Shown piece by piece: positions 15,617 through 24,500 of a stretch of 64,000 nt of DNA. This DNA is from Actinomadura mexicana. Lineage in GTDB: Bacteria > Actinomycetota > Actinomycetes > Streptosporangiales > Streptosporangiaceae. Under the pieces are notes generated by a model. That model searched no databases. It was not told the origin of the DNA and saw nothing but the letters and a program-made list of their open reading frames with translations. The position numbers and the translations under genes were made by a program. The DNA is taken from positions 370,054 to 434,053 of the forward strand of contig NZ_FZNP01000008.1 in the NCBI RefSeq assembly GCF_900188105.1, in the 5' to 3' direction. Each line of letters begins with the position of its first letter. Within the stretch, counting starts at the first letter, position 1.

Positions 15617-16264
15617 TCATTCGGGGGTGCCGGGGACTACCAGGCCTGACTCGTAGGCGACCACTACCGCCTGGGCTCGGTCGCGTAGGCCCAGCTTGGC
15701 GAAGATGCGGGTCACGTGGGTCTTGACCGTCGCCTCGCTGAGGTGGAGGTGGGCGGCCAGTTCGGTGTTGGACAGGCCGCCGCCCACCAGGCGGAGCACT
15801 TCTTTCTCGCGGGGGGTCAGGCCGTCCAGGCCCCGGGGCTGCGGGGCGGGGCGGGCGAAACGCTCGACGAGGCGGCGGGTGATGGAGGGGGCGAGCAGGG
15901 CGTCCCCGGTCTCGATCAGCCGTACCGACGCCACGAGGTGTTCGGGGGTGACGTCCTTCAGGAGGAACCCGCTCGCGCCCGCGGCGAGCGCCGAGTACAC
16001 GTACCGGTCGAGGTCGAACGTCGTCAGGATCAGCACCCGGCACGCCGGGTCGTCGGCGAGGACCCGGCGGGTGGCCTCCAGGCCGTCCATCCCGGGCATG
16101 CGAATGTCCATCAGCACCACGTCCGGCCGCAGCCGCCGCGCTGCGGCCACCGCCTCCAGCCCGTCGGCGGCCTCACCGACCACCTCGATCCCGGTCCTGC
16201 TGAGGATCATCCGGAACCCGCCGCGCACCAGTGTCTGGTCGTCGGCGATCAGCACCCGCGTCAC
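15617..16264 (-). CDS. NarL/FixJ-family response regulator
   Basis: 215 residues: receiver with the acidic pair at 8-9 and phosphoacceptor Asp53 (DVVLMDIRMPGMDG), and a LuxR helix-turn-helix at about 148-200 (LTPREKEVLRLVGGGLSNTELAAHL). It overlaps the kinase stop codon by ATGA, so it is coupled to it. Divergent from the ABC transporter genes, which it probably controls together with the kinase. Confidence 0.93.
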   Translation of the reverse strand: MTRVLIADDQTLVRGGFRMILSRTGIEVVGEAADGLEAVAAARRLRPDVVLMDIRMPGMDGLEATRRVLADDPACRVLILTTFDLDRYVYSALAAGASGFLLKDVTPEHLVASVRLIETGDALLAPSITRRLVERFARPAPQPRGLDGLTPREKEVLRLVGGGLSNTELAAHLHLSEATVKTHVTRIFAKLGLRDRAQAVVVAYESGLVVPGTPE

Positions 16265-17037
16265 GGCCGCTCCAGGGGGATCCGCGCCCGCACCCGGTAG
16301 CCGCCGCCCAACCGCCGCCGCGCGTCGAGGTCGCCGCCGTACACCGCGACCCGTTCGCGCAACCCGGGCAGGCCCCGGCCGGCGCTGCCCTCGGGCGGGG
16401 CGGGGCCGGTTCCGGTCAGGACGCTCGGGCCGGTGTTGAGCACTTCAAGGCGCAGGTTCCGCCTCCCGTAGGTCACCGTCACCTCCGCCGTCGCCCCGGC
16501 GCTGCCGTGTTTCAGCGCGTTGGTGAGCGCCTCCTGGACGATGCGGTATCCGGTCGCGTCGATCCCGGCGGGCAGCGGACACGGTTCGCCGGTCACACTC
16601 ACATCGACCGGCAGGCCCGCGAACGCGATCCGGTCGACGAGGGTGCCGAGGTGCGCAAGCGACGGCTGCGGGGCGAACGCCTCGCCGTCGCCGTCCGGGG
16701 CGGGCGCGAGCACCCCGAGCAGGTGCCGCAGCTCGGTCATCGCCTCCCGGCCGGTCCGCTCGACGGCCAGCAGCGCGTCCTCGGCCTCCCCGTCGACGCC
16801 GTGCCGGGCCGCGCCCGCCTGCACGACCATGACGCTGACGCTGTGGCTGACGATGTCGTGCAGGTCCCGCGCCACCCGGGCCCGCTCCTCTTCGACGGCC
16901 CGGCGCGCGGCGCCCTCGCGTTCACGTTCCAGCAGCCAGGTTCTTGCCCCGATCTCGGCGCGGCGCCTGCGCCGCTCCCACAGAGCCCATGTGCACGGAA
17001 CCGCGGCGAGGAGGGGGACGAGCCACGCGGGCAGCAT
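16261..17037 (-). CDS. Short sensor histidine kinase
   Basis: 258 residues from the ATG preceded by AGGATGGG; earlier in-frame starts would overlap the divergent ABC gene. Only one membrane helix (about 3-20) remains, followed by the HisKA_3 segment with His60 in ARVARDLHDIVSHSV and a HATPase domain (N-box IVQEALTNALKHG, GRGLPGLRERVAVYGG). Related actinobacterial kinases usually have four N-terminal helices, so this is a reduced sensor. It probably senses through the ABC partner, as in BceS-like systems. Confidence 0.85.
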   Translation of the reverse strand: MLPAWLVPLLAAVPCTWALWERRRRRAEIGARTWLLEREREGAARRAVEEERARVARDLHDIVSHSVSVMVVQAGAARHGVDGEAEDALLAVERTGREAMTELRHLLGVLAPAPDGDGEAFAPQPSLAHLGTLVDRIAFAGLPVDVSVTGEPCPLPAGIDATGYRIVQEALTNALKHGSAGATAEVTVTYGRRNLRLEVLNTGPSVLTGTGPAPPEGSAGRGLPGLRERVAVYGGDLDARRRLGGGYRVRARIPLERP

Positions 17038-17176
17038 CCGCCCATCCTGCCGCCAGACCCGGATGGAACGCATCATTCTGGCGGTCCACCGCCGTACATC
17101 GCTCGGATGACCCGGCCTCGGACCTACCTCCAGGACCCGACGCGCGGGAGGGGGCGCGGCTCGTACCGTCACCGCC

Positions 17177-17851
17177 ATGGAGCTGATGGTCCAGTTGATG
17201 GACGTACGCAAGGAGTACGGCGAGACCGCCGCGCTCGCCGGGGTGAGCCTCGACATCCAGGCCGGTCAGGCCGTCGCGGTGATGGGCCCGTCTGGGTCGG
17301 GCAAGTCGACCCTCCTCAACATGATCGCCGGCCTGGACCGGCCCACCTCGGGCACGGTGGTGGTGCGCGGCGAGGACATCACGGACATGGGCGAGGCCGA
17401 GCTGGCCCGGTACCGGCGCCGCCGCATCGGCATGGTCTTCCAGTTCTTCAACCTGCTCGACGACCTGCCGGTGCTGGAGAACGTGATGCTCGCCGCCCAA
17501 CTGCTCGGCACCGCGCGCAAGCAGGCGCAGGCCCGCGCGATGGAGCTGCTCGACGAGCTGGGCATCGCCGATCGCCGCAACGCCTACCCGGTGGTGCTGT
17601 CGGGCGGGGAGCGGCAGCGGGTCGGCGTCGCCCGCGCGCTGATGAACCGGCCCGCCCTGCTGCTGGCCGACGAGCCGACCGGCGCGCTCGACTCGCGGGC
17701 CGGCGAACAGGTCATGGACCTGCTGCTGGACCTCAACCAGATCGGCCAGACCCTGCTCATCGTCACCCACGACGAGCGGCTGGCCACCCGGGTCGCCGAC
17801 CGGGTCGTCGCCTTCGAGGACGGCCGCGTGGCCACCGAGGTGACCCGGTGA
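17177..17851 (+). CDS. MacB/LolD-type ABC transporter ATPase
   Basis: 224 residues. Walker A GPSGSGKST (37-45), Q-loop VFQFFNLL (88-94), signature LSGGERQRV (141-149), Walker B LLLADEP (161-167) and H-loop VTHD are all present. The first residues are MELMVQLMDVRKEYGETAAL, and the ATG lies 139 bases from the divergent kinase start. It overlaps the permease start by GTGA. It energises the downstream FtsX-type permease, probably in export or sensing of peptides or lipids. Confidence 0.94.
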   Translation: MELMVQLMDVRKEYGETAALAGVSLDIQAGQAVAVMGPSGSGKSTLLNMIAGLDRPTSGTVVVRGEDITDMGEAELARYRRRRIGMVFQFFNLLDDLPVLENVMLAAQLLGTARKQAQARAMELLDELGIADRRNAYPVVLSGGERQRVGVARALMNRPALLLADEPTGALDSRAGEQVMDLLLDLNQIGQTLLIVTHDERLATRVADRVVAFEDGRVATEVTR

Positions 17852-20148
17852 GGGCGGTCTGGCAGGCCGCGCGGTTCGCGGTGCGGCGGCGCAAGCTGCA
17901 GACGACCATCATCACGCTGGTGCTGCTGGTGTCGACCGGGACGGTCGTGCTCGCGCTGGGCCTGCTCGCCACCGTGGACGGCCCGTACGACAAGGCGTTC
18001 GCGCGGCAGCACGGCGCGCATCTGACGGTCTCCTACGACCCCGCGAAGGCGACGGCCGCACAGGTCGCGGCGTCGGCGTCCCGGCCGGGCGTGACGGCGG
18101 CGGGCGGCCCGTACCGCTCGCAGGTCGTCGACATCCCGGAGGAGACCGACCGGGCGCGTCCGGGGCTGCTTCCGCCCGGCCCCTTCACGGTCACCGAGCG
18201 GACCGTCCGCGGCGACGACCCGGTCGACCGGCTGGCGCTCAGGAGCGGCCGCTGGGCCACCGCCCCAGGCGAGATCGTGCTGGGCACCGACTACGCGCGG
18301 TTCCCGTTCGACCCGATCGGGAGAAAGGTGACCTTCGGCGACGGGCGGACCTTCACCATCGTCGGGATCGGCCGGTCGATCACTCGGTCCTCCCAGGCGT
18401 GGGTGGCGCCCGGGCAGCTGACCGCCCCGGACGGCCTGCAGATGCTCTACCGGCTCGCCGACCCGGCCGCCCCGGCCGGCACGATCACCGCCGGGCTGCC
18501 GGCGACCGCGAGCCAGAGCTATCTCGTCTCCCGGCAGCAGGCCACCGAGGCCGGAACGACCGTCATCCCGTTCCTGGTCGCGTTCGGGATCGCCGGCCTG
18601 CTCGTCGCGGTGCTCGTCATCGCCAACGTGGTCAGCGGCGCCGTCGTGTCGGGGTTCAGGCACATCGGCGTCCTCAAGTCCCTGGGCTTCACCCCCGCCC
18701 AGGTCACCGGCGTCTACCTGGTGATGATCGCGATACCGGGGGTGCTGGGCAGCCTGATCGGGATCGCCGCGGGCAACGTCCTGGCGGGGACGGTCACCAC
18801 CACGCTGGGCGACTCGTTCGACCTGCCGACCGCCAGCGGCGTCTCGCCCTGGGTGGACGTCCTGGCCTTCACGGGCGTGCTCGCGGTCGCCGTCGTCACC
18901 GCGCTGGTGCCGGCCGTCCGGGCCGGGCGGATCCCGACGGCGGTCGCGGTCAGCGCGGGCGCCGCGACGCGGCGGGGCCGGGCCCTGCGGGTGCAGCGGG
19001 CGCTGGCCCGGACGCGGTTGCCGCGCCCGGTCAGCCTGGGCCTGGGCCTGCCGTTCACCCGGCCGGGCCGTACCGCGCTGACCGTCACCGCCGTCGCGTT
19101 CGGAGTGGCGGCGGTGACGTTCGCCGCCGGCCTCAACCGGTCGCTCAGCGCCTACCTCGCCGACGCGGAACTCACCGAGACCGTCCACGTCCTGGTCCCC
19201 ACCGACGGCGGCCGGCCGGTCTCACTGGCCGGGCGGCCCGGCACCGCCAAGGTCGCGGTCACGCGCTTCGAGCAGGTCCACGTGCCGGGGTTCGACCGGC
19301 CGGTGCAGGTCAAGGCCTACCAGGGGAACGTCGAGGACCGGCACGGCTACCGGATGGTGCACGGCCGCTGGCTCGGCGGGCCGGGTGAGGCGGTCGTGGG
19401 CGACCCGTTCCTGAAGACCGGCGGCAAGAAGATCGGCGACACCGTCGTCGTGACCGTGGACGGCAGGAAGGCCGCACTGCGGATCGTCGGGACGGCGCTC
19501 GTGGACGGCGGCGACACCGTCCTCGCGGACTGGGCGTCCCTCACCTCGCTCGTCGACCGCGGGAAGCCGGCGGCGTCCCCGGAATCCTCCGGCCCGCACT
19601 CCGGCATGGTGACCTCCCTTCTGGAGGTCACCCTCACCCCCGGCACCTCTCCGGAGCACTACGCCGCCGCGCTCAGGGCGGACGGGATCCCGGCCGAGCC
19701 GGCCGCCGAGGGCATCGAATCCGGCCAGGTGATCCTCCTCGGGCTCCTCACCCTGCTGACCTTGGGGCTGACCACGGTCGCCGGGCTCGGGGTGTTCAAC
19801 ACGGTGATCCTCAACACCAGGGACAGGGCGCGCGACTTCGGCGTCCTGAAGTCACTGGGCGCGACACCGCGGCAGGTCCTGACGGTCGTGCTCGCCTCCA
19901 TGGCCGTCCTCGGCCTGGTCGGCGGACTCGTCGGGGTGCCGCTGGGCGTGGCCGCCCACCATGTGGTGCTGCCGGCCATGGCCGACACCGGCGGCCTCGT
20001 CCTCCCCTACGGCCTCATGGAGACCTTCCCCTGGCCGCTGATGCTCCTGTCCGTCTTCGCGGGCATCGCGATCGCCCTGCTCGGTGCATTGATCCCGGCG
20101 GGCCGGGCGTCCCGGATCAAGACGGCGGCGGCCCTGCGCTCGGAGTGA
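17848..20148 (+). CDS. FtsX-type ABC permease
   Basis: 766 residues from the overlapping GTG. Ten membrane helices are expected: one N-terminal (about 18-40), a first FtsX core (helices around 240-360), a helix near residue 415, and a second FtsX core at the C-terminus (about 630-760). Large extracytoplasmic loops lie between. Both cores carry the family pattern (GFRHIGVLKSLGFTPAQV, ARDFGVLKSLGATPRQVL). MacB-like/BceB-like exporters of this class handle antimicrobial peptides, lipoproteins or signals. Operon: ATPase-permease, divergent from its two-component pair. Confidence 0.92.
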   Translation: MRAVWQAARFAVRRRKLQTTIITLVLLVSTGTVVLALGLLATVDGPYDKAFARQHGAHLTVSYDPAKATAAQVAASASRPGVTAAGGPYRSQVVDIPEETDRARPGLLPPGPFTVTERTVRGDDPVDRLALRSGRWATAPGEIVLGTDYARFPFDPIGRKVTFGDGRTFTIVGIGRSITRSSQAWVAPGQLTAPDGLQMLYRLADPAAPAGTITAGLPATASQSYLVSRQQATEAGTTVIPFLVAFGIAGLLVAVLVIANVVSGAVVSGFRHIGVLKSLGFTPAQVTGVYLVMIAIPGVLGSLIGIAAGNVLAGTVTTTLGDSFDLPTASGVSPWVDVLAFTGVLAVAVVTALVPAVRAGRIPTAVAVSAGAATRRGRALRVQRALARTRLPRPVSLGLGLPFTRPGRTALTVTAVAFGVAAVTFAAGLNRSLSAYLADAELTETVHVLVPTDGGRPVSLAGRPGTAKVAVTRFEQVHVPGFDRPVQVKAYQGNVEDRHGYRMVHGRWLGGPGEAVVGDPFLKTGGKKIGDTVVVTVDGRKAALRIVGTALVDGGDTVLADWASLTSLVDRGKPAASPESSGPHSGMVTSLLEVTLTPGTSPEHYAAALRADGIPAEPAAEGIESGQVILLGLLTLLTLGLTTVAGLGVFNTVILNTRDRARDFGVLKSLGATPRQVLTVVLASMAVLGLVGGLVGVPLGVAAHHVVLPAMADTGGLVLPYGLMETFPWPLMLLSVFAGIAIALLGALIPAGRASRIKTAAALRSE

Positions 20149-20561
20149 CCGGCTCGCCCGGAGCGGCCCCGGGAAAGACGGTGGAAGCGGGGCGGGCCCG
20201 CTTCCACCGTCCATGGTGGTGTCACGCCTGAGCGTCACGCCGTCCGTGCCCCCGGAGGGTCGCGGATCGTTCCAGCCGGACGGCGGTGAGGCCGTCAGGC
20301 CATGTCGCACTTCCATCGGGCGGAGTCATCCGGCTTCCACGTGCTCGGAAATCGGCGGGGGCGGCGTAGCCGTGCGCGCCGCGAAACCAGGTCACAGCCT
20401 GGTCGGGGGCAACGGATGTGGGCTGTGAACGAGTGAAACTCCTGCTGGAAGAGGTTGTCGACCAAGATCAATGTTGTCCGCACAGGAGATCCATGTGCTG
20501 TTCCACCGTGCCGCGTCAGTTCTGTCGCGTCCGACCCTGACCTCCGGCACAGCCTCGGTGG
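20149..20561. other. 413-bp intergenic stretch
   Basis: Apart from the strong hairpin at its start, I see no supported feature. Short open frames here lack ribosome-binding sites and family resemblance. The lower-GC part near 20400-20480 could be an old promoter or remnant, but nothing identifiable remains. Confidence 0.4.
20177..20211 (+). terminator. Strong terminator of the ABC permease operon
   Basis: A perfect 15-bp inverted repeat (20177-20191 and 20197-20211; arm GACGGTGGAAGCGGG) with a 5-base loop, 28 bases after the permease stop. Confidence 0.8.
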
Positions 20562-22598
20562 TCAGTGCGACCAGACGCGGTTCGGGGAGCGGGGCAGTCG
20601 CAGGACGAACGTCGCGCCTCGGCCCGGTTCGCTGCGGACCGCCGCGGACCCGCCGTGCGCCTCGGCCAGCTGCCGCACGATGGCCAGGCCCAGTCCGCTG
20701 CCGCCGGTCTGCCGGCTGCGCGACTTCTCGACCCGCCAGAACCGGTCGAAGACGTGCGGCAGGTGCTCGGGCGCGATGCCCGGCCCGGTGTCGGCGACCT
20801 CGATCAGCACGTCATCGCCGTCGGCGTACGCGCGCAGGCTCACCCGCCCGCCGGCCGGCGTGTAGCGGACCGCGTTGGCGAGCAGGTTGCCGACCGCCTG
20901 CCGCAGCCGTACCGGATCGGCGTCCAGGTGCGGCCGACCGGTCACCCCGGCGGTCAGCACCAGCTCGGCGGCCTCGGCCGCGGCTCGGTAGACGGTCGCG
21001 ATGTGCTCGACCAGGTCGGCCACGTCGACCGGCTCGGGGTGCAGCCGCAGCTTCCCCACGTCGGCGAGCGCGAGCTGCTGCAGGTCGTCGACGATGTGCT
21101 GCAGCAGCGTGGCCTCCTCGACCAGCGAGGCGGTCAGCGCCGGGCCCAGGTCGGCCACGCCGTCCTGGGCGGCCTCCAGCCAGCCCCGGATGTTGCTCAG
21201 CGGCGTGCGCAGCTCGTGCGACACGTCGCTCACCATCGCCTTGCGCTGCCGCTCCATGCGGTCCAGGTGCTCGGACATCTCGTTGAACGCGGCGCCCAGC
21301 TCGCCGACCTCGCCCTTGGCGCGCACCAGGACCCGCGCCGAGCCGTCGCCGGCCCGCATCCGCCGGGCCGCCGCGGTGACCGCCCGCACCGGCCGCGCCA
21401 TCCGGGTGGCGACGAGGACGCTGACCCCGACCGCCAGGACGAGGATCACCGCGGTGACCCCCGCGATGCCGTACGGGTCGATGGCCGGCGTACGGTCCTC
21501 CGACGAGCCGATGTAGAGCAGCGCGGCCGGCGCGACGTACGACTTCAGCTGGGTGCGGCGCGCGGCGGCCAGGCACTCGGCGGCCGACGCCGGAGCGGCC
21601 GGCGTGCCGGTCTCGTCCAGCCACACGTCGACCTGGCTTCCGCGGCACTGCCGGACCAGGGCGGCGAGCTGGTTGAGCGCGCGCTTCTCGGTGGCGGTCG
21701 GCCCGGGCGCGTCCGGCGAGCACGACGCGGGCCGCACTGGGGGCTCCGGCACCGCGGAAGGCCGCACCGCCGGTCCGCCGCCGGGCGCGCCGGTCGGCAC
21801 GCCGGTCGACGTGCGGGGCGGGATGCCGGGCGTGGAGCCCGGCCGCTGCGTCCCCTCCCCCGGCTCTGGCGGCGAGGTGGGGCTCGGCGTCGGCGGGACC
21901 GAGGCCGACGGCGTCCTGGCGACCCCGGCGAGCCGAACCGCTCCGCCGCCGGGCGATCGCGCGAACGCCGCCCGCTGCGGGGAAGGGTGGTGTCCGGAAG
22001 GTGCGCCGACGGGCACGCCCGGAGGGTTCGTGGCCGTCGGCGTCGGGGTGGTCGGACCGCCCTCGCGGCGCAGGTACGGGCGGCCGCCGGGCCCGGCGAG
22101 GACCGTGGCGCGCTGGCCTTCGCGGCGCAGGCACGCCGCCTGCGCGTCGACCTCCCGGCGCAGCCGTACCCGCTCGGGATCCGGCAGCCGGAACGGCCCG
22201 GCCGCACGCGGGTCGATCCGGTCGGTGGCCGCACCGGGCCCCAGCGAGACGTCCACGGCGAGCGGGTCGACGACGGCCGAGGGGCGCGCCGGCAGCGGCG
22301 GCCGGCCGGCCGCCGAGTCCGCGATCCGGGTGCCGCCCTCGGTCGCCAGCGCGACCCGCTGGCCGCTCCGCCGCGCCAGCCCGCGCACGGTCTCCTCGAC
22401 GCCGTCCCAACGCGGGTGGCTCGCCGCGTAGCCGAGCAGCGCGTCGTTGATCCGGGCGTCGCGGGCGAGCGTCTGGCCCTGCCGATGCCGGATCTCGCCG
22501 GACGTGCTGCGCGCCGCCAGCCACGCGGTCGCCACGATCGAGCACACCGCGATCAGTACCGAGCCGGCGACCAGTCGCAGGAGCAGGCTATGGCGCAC
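20562..22598 (-). CDS. HAMP sensor histidine kinase with proline/threonine-rich sensor loop
   Basis: 678 residues. TM1 at about 8-28, a large extracytoplasmic region (30-370), TM2 at about 373-394, HAMP, HisKA with His461 (SDVSHELRTPLSNIRG), and HATPase_c (N-box QAVGNLLANAVRYTP, DTGPGIAPEHL, GGSGLGLAIV). The sensor loop contains a long low-complexity stretch (about 180-290) rich in Pro, Thr, Ser and Gly, for example PTTPTPTATNPPGVPVGAP, which is not part of usual kinase sensors. It overlaps the regulator gene by 11 bases and faces a divergent L,D-transpeptidase, suggesting cell-envelope sensing. Confidence 0.92.
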   Translation of the reverse strand: MRHSLLLRLVAGSVLIAVCSIVATAWLAARSTSGEIRHRQGQTLARDARINDALLGYAASHPRWDGVEETVRGLARRSGQRVALATEGGTRIADSAAGRPPLPARPSAVVDPLAVDVSLGPGAATDRIDPRAAGPFRLPDPERVRLRREVDAQAACLRREGQRATVLAGPGGRPYLRREGGPTTPTPTATNPPGVPVGAPSGHHPSPQRAAFARSPGGGAVRLAGVARTPSASVPPTPSPTSPPEPGEGTQRPGSTPGIPPRTSTGVPTGAPGGGPAVRPSAVPEPPVRPASCSPDAPGPTATEKRALNQLAALVRQCRGSQVDVWLDETGTPAAPASAAECLAAARRTQLKSYVAPAALLYIGSSEDRTPAIDPYGIAGVTAVILVLAVGVSVLVATRMARPVRAVTAAARRMRAGDGSARVLVRAKGEVGELGAAFNEMSEHLDRMERQRKAMVSDVSHELRTPLSNIRGWLEAAQDGVADLGPALTASLVEEATLLQHIVDDLQQLALADVGKLRLHPEPVDVADLVEHIATVYRAAAEAAELVLTAGVTGRPHLDADPVRLRQAVGNLLANAVRYTPAGGRVSLRAYADGDDVLIEVADTGPGIAPEHLPHVFDRFWRVEKSRSRQTGGSGLGLAIVRQLAEAHGGSAAVRSEPGRGATFVLRLPRSPNRVWSH

Positions 22599-23277
22599 GG
22601 TCGCCGACCAGCTTGTACCCGACGCCGTACACGGTGCACAGCCGGACCGGCCGCCGCGGCTGCGGCTCGATCTTCTTGCGCAGGTTCTTCACGTGCACAT
22701 CGACCGTGCGCTCGGTGATGAAGCGGTCGAAGCCGTGCAGGTGCTCCAGGAGCTGCGCCCGGGTGAGGACCCGGCCCGGCCGCGCGGCCAGCGCCTCCAG
22801 GATGCGGAACTCCGCGGGCGTGCACTCGACCTCGCGGCCGTCCGCGAGGACCGTGTGCCGTTCGGGGTCCACCGTGATGGCGCCGACCCGGTACACCTGC
22901 TCGCCGCTCCCCCGCCCGGTCCGCCGCAGCAGCGTGCGCACCCGGGCCATCAGCTCGCGCGGGCTGTACGGCTTGGTGACGTAGTCGTCGGCGCCGAGGT
23001 CGAGACCGCGCAGCAGGTCGTCCTCCGTCGAGCGGGCGGTCAGCATGAGCACCGGGACGTCGGACTCGGCGCGCAGCTCGCGGCACACGTCGAGGCCGTC
23101 GGCCCCCGGCATCATCACGTCGAGCAGCACGAGGTCGGGGCGTCGCGCGCGAGCCTCGTCGAGCGCGGTCCGCCCGTCGTGGACGACGACCACGCAGTGC
23201 CCCTCGCGCTGGAGATAGCGGCGCAGCAGCTCCGCCTGTTTGGTGTCGTCCTCCGCGACCAGGACATTCGCGCACAT
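22588..23277 (-). CDS. OmpR/PhoB-family response regulator
   Basis: 229 residues from the second in-frame start (MCANVLVAEDD), which suits the receiver fold better than one six codons upstream. The acidic pair is at 10-11, the phosphoacceptor is Asp53 (DLVLLDVMMPGADG), and the winged-helix C-domain ends in RTVDVHVKNLRKKI and TVYGVGYKL. First gene of a two-gene operon with the HAMP kinase; divergent from the L,D-transpeptidase, its likely target. Confidence 0.93.
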   Translation of the reverse strand: MCANVLVAEDDTKQAELLRRYLQREGHCVVVVHDGRTALDEARARRPDLVLLDVMMPGADGLDVCRELRAESDVPVLMLTARSTEDDLLRGLDLGADDYVTKPYSPRELMARVRTLLRRTGRGSGEQVYRVGAITVDPERHTVLADGREVECTPAEFRILEALAARPGRVLTRAQLLEHLHGFDRFITERTVDVHVKNLRKKIEPQPRRPVRLCTVYGVGYKLVGDRAP

Positions 23278-23369
23278 GGCCGTGAGCGTAGCCATCCCGG
23301 GACCGGGACCACGGGATCATCACATCGGCCTCACAGGTTCTTCACACTCCTCGGCCAGCATCTCGCGGC

Positions 23370-24131
23370 ATGCGCCAAGTCAAGATCCACACCGGCGCCC
23401 TGCTCGCCGCCGGCCTGATCGCCGGGCCGGCCGGCTGCGGCTCGTCGGACCACGGCAGATCAGGGGACGGACCGCCCGATGCGGACCGGCCGGCGGCCGC
23501 CGCCGAGCCACAGCGGTCAGAGCAGCGGCAGGGCGGTGCCGAGATAGCGACCGTGCGCGGCCGCCGGATCGCCGTGCACAAGCGGAAGGGCGACGGTGCG
23601 ACCTGGAAGACGCTGTCCAGCCCCAACGAGATGGGCGCCGCCCGGGTCTTCCTCGTCGACGCCAAGGACGGCGACTGGCTCAAGGTGCTGCTGCCGCTCC
23701 GGCCCAACGGCAGCACCGGGTGGGTCAAGGCGTCCGACGTCGAGCTGTCGTCGACACCCCACCGCGTGGAGATCGATCCGAAGGCGTTCACGTTCACCGT
23801 CTTCGACGGTGACAAGGTGCTGCGCACCGGCAAGGTCGCCACCGGCGGGGGCGGCACCCCGACCCCGGCCGGTCGCTTCTACTTCACCGAGCTGGTCCGG
23901 CCGCCGAACCCCAACGGCGACTACGGGGCGTACGCCTTCGGGCTGAGCGGTTTCTCGCCGACGCTGAGGACGTTCGCCGGCGGCCCCGGGCAGCTCGCCG
24001 TGCACGGCACGAACAAGGCGTCGGCGCTGGGCGGCAAGGTCAGCCACGGCTGCGTGCGGGTCGGCAACGACGACATCACCTGGATGGCCGAGAACCTGGC
24101 GATCGGCACGCCTGTCGTCGTCAAGAAATGA
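23370..24131 (+). CDS. YkuD L,D-transpeptidase, secreted or lipid-anchored
   Basis: 253 residues. The N-terminus is a signal peptide ending in GPAGC, a poor lipobox (Pro at -3), so lipid attachment is uncertain. An SH3-like domain (about 55-125, with DGDWLKVLLPLRPNGSTGWVKASDV) is followed by the YkuD catalytic domain with HGT and the active-site motif SHGCVRVGNDD (Cys228). Such enzymes cross-link peptidoglycan 3-3 or anchor proteins. A separator region 30-54 is Pro/Ala-rich. Likely controlled by the divergent two-component system. Confidence 0.9.
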   Translation: MRQVKIHTGALLAAGLIAGPAGCGSSDHGRSGDGPPDADRPAAAAEPQRSEQRQGGAEIATVRGRRIAVHKRKGDGATWKTLSSPNEMGAARVFLVDAKDGDWLKVLLPLRPNGSTGWVKASDVELSSTPHRVEIDPKAFTFTVFDGDKVLRTGKVATGGGGTPTPAGRFYFTELVRPPNPNGDYGAYAFGLSGFSPTLRTFAGGPGQLAVHGTNKASALGGKVSHGCVRVGNDDITWMAENLAIGTPVVVKK

Positions 24132-24153
24132 AACACCACCGAAAGGAACATCG

Positions 24154-24420
24154 ATGCGCCTGAAGTCCCTCATCGCGGCCGTCGCGCTGGGCGTCGGCCT
24201 GGCCGGCACCGGCATGGCCGCCGCCGAAGCCACCACCGCCACCCCCCACCCGACCGCCTCACCCGGCGTCCCGGCCCCGACCCCGACCCAGCCCCCCGGC
24301 GTCCCGGCACCGACCCCGACCCCGACCCGGCCTCCCGGGGCCCCGGCCAAGCCCACCGAGCCGCCGGTCACCATGCCCTCCGGAAAGGCCATCCCCAAGG
24401 TGCCGAACTACACCGGCTGA
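24154..24420 (+). CDS. Small secreted proline-rich protein
   Basis: 88 residues, 22 bases after the L,D-transpeptidase stop, with an AAAGGAA ribosome-binding site. A Sec signal peptide (MRLKSLIAAVALGVGLAGTG, cleavage near MAAA-EAT) is followed by a mature chain of about 60 residues, mostly Pro, Thr and Ala, with two copies of PPGVPAPTPT. It ends KAIPKVPNYTG. Probably a cell-wall-associated or periplasmic peptide; the resemblance in composition to the kinase's proline-rich sensor loop is notable. No known family. Confidence 0.75.
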   Translation: MRLKSLIAAVALGVGLAGTGMAAAEATTATPHPTASPGVPAPTPTQPPGVPAPTPTPTRPPGAPAKPTEPPVTMPSGKAIPKVPNYTG

Positions 24421-24431
24421 CCGTGAGCGCG

Positions 24432-24459
24432 GGCCCGCACGTCTCCCGTCGTGCGGGCC
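24432..24459 (+). terminator. Terminator of the transpeptidase operon
   Basis: A 9-bp perfect stem (24432-24440 and 24451-24459; GGCCCGCAC / GTGCGGGCC) with a 10-base loop, 11 bases after the stop of the proline-rich gene. Confidence 0.6.
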
Positions 24460-24500
24460 TGCCGCCGTAGAGGCGGCGCGACGGCCCCGCGCCGGTGTGC

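Noticed and set aside
20295..20483. 62-codon minus-strand frame in the 413-bp gap
   Set aside because: No ribosome-binding site, no recognisable family, and composition like random sequence.
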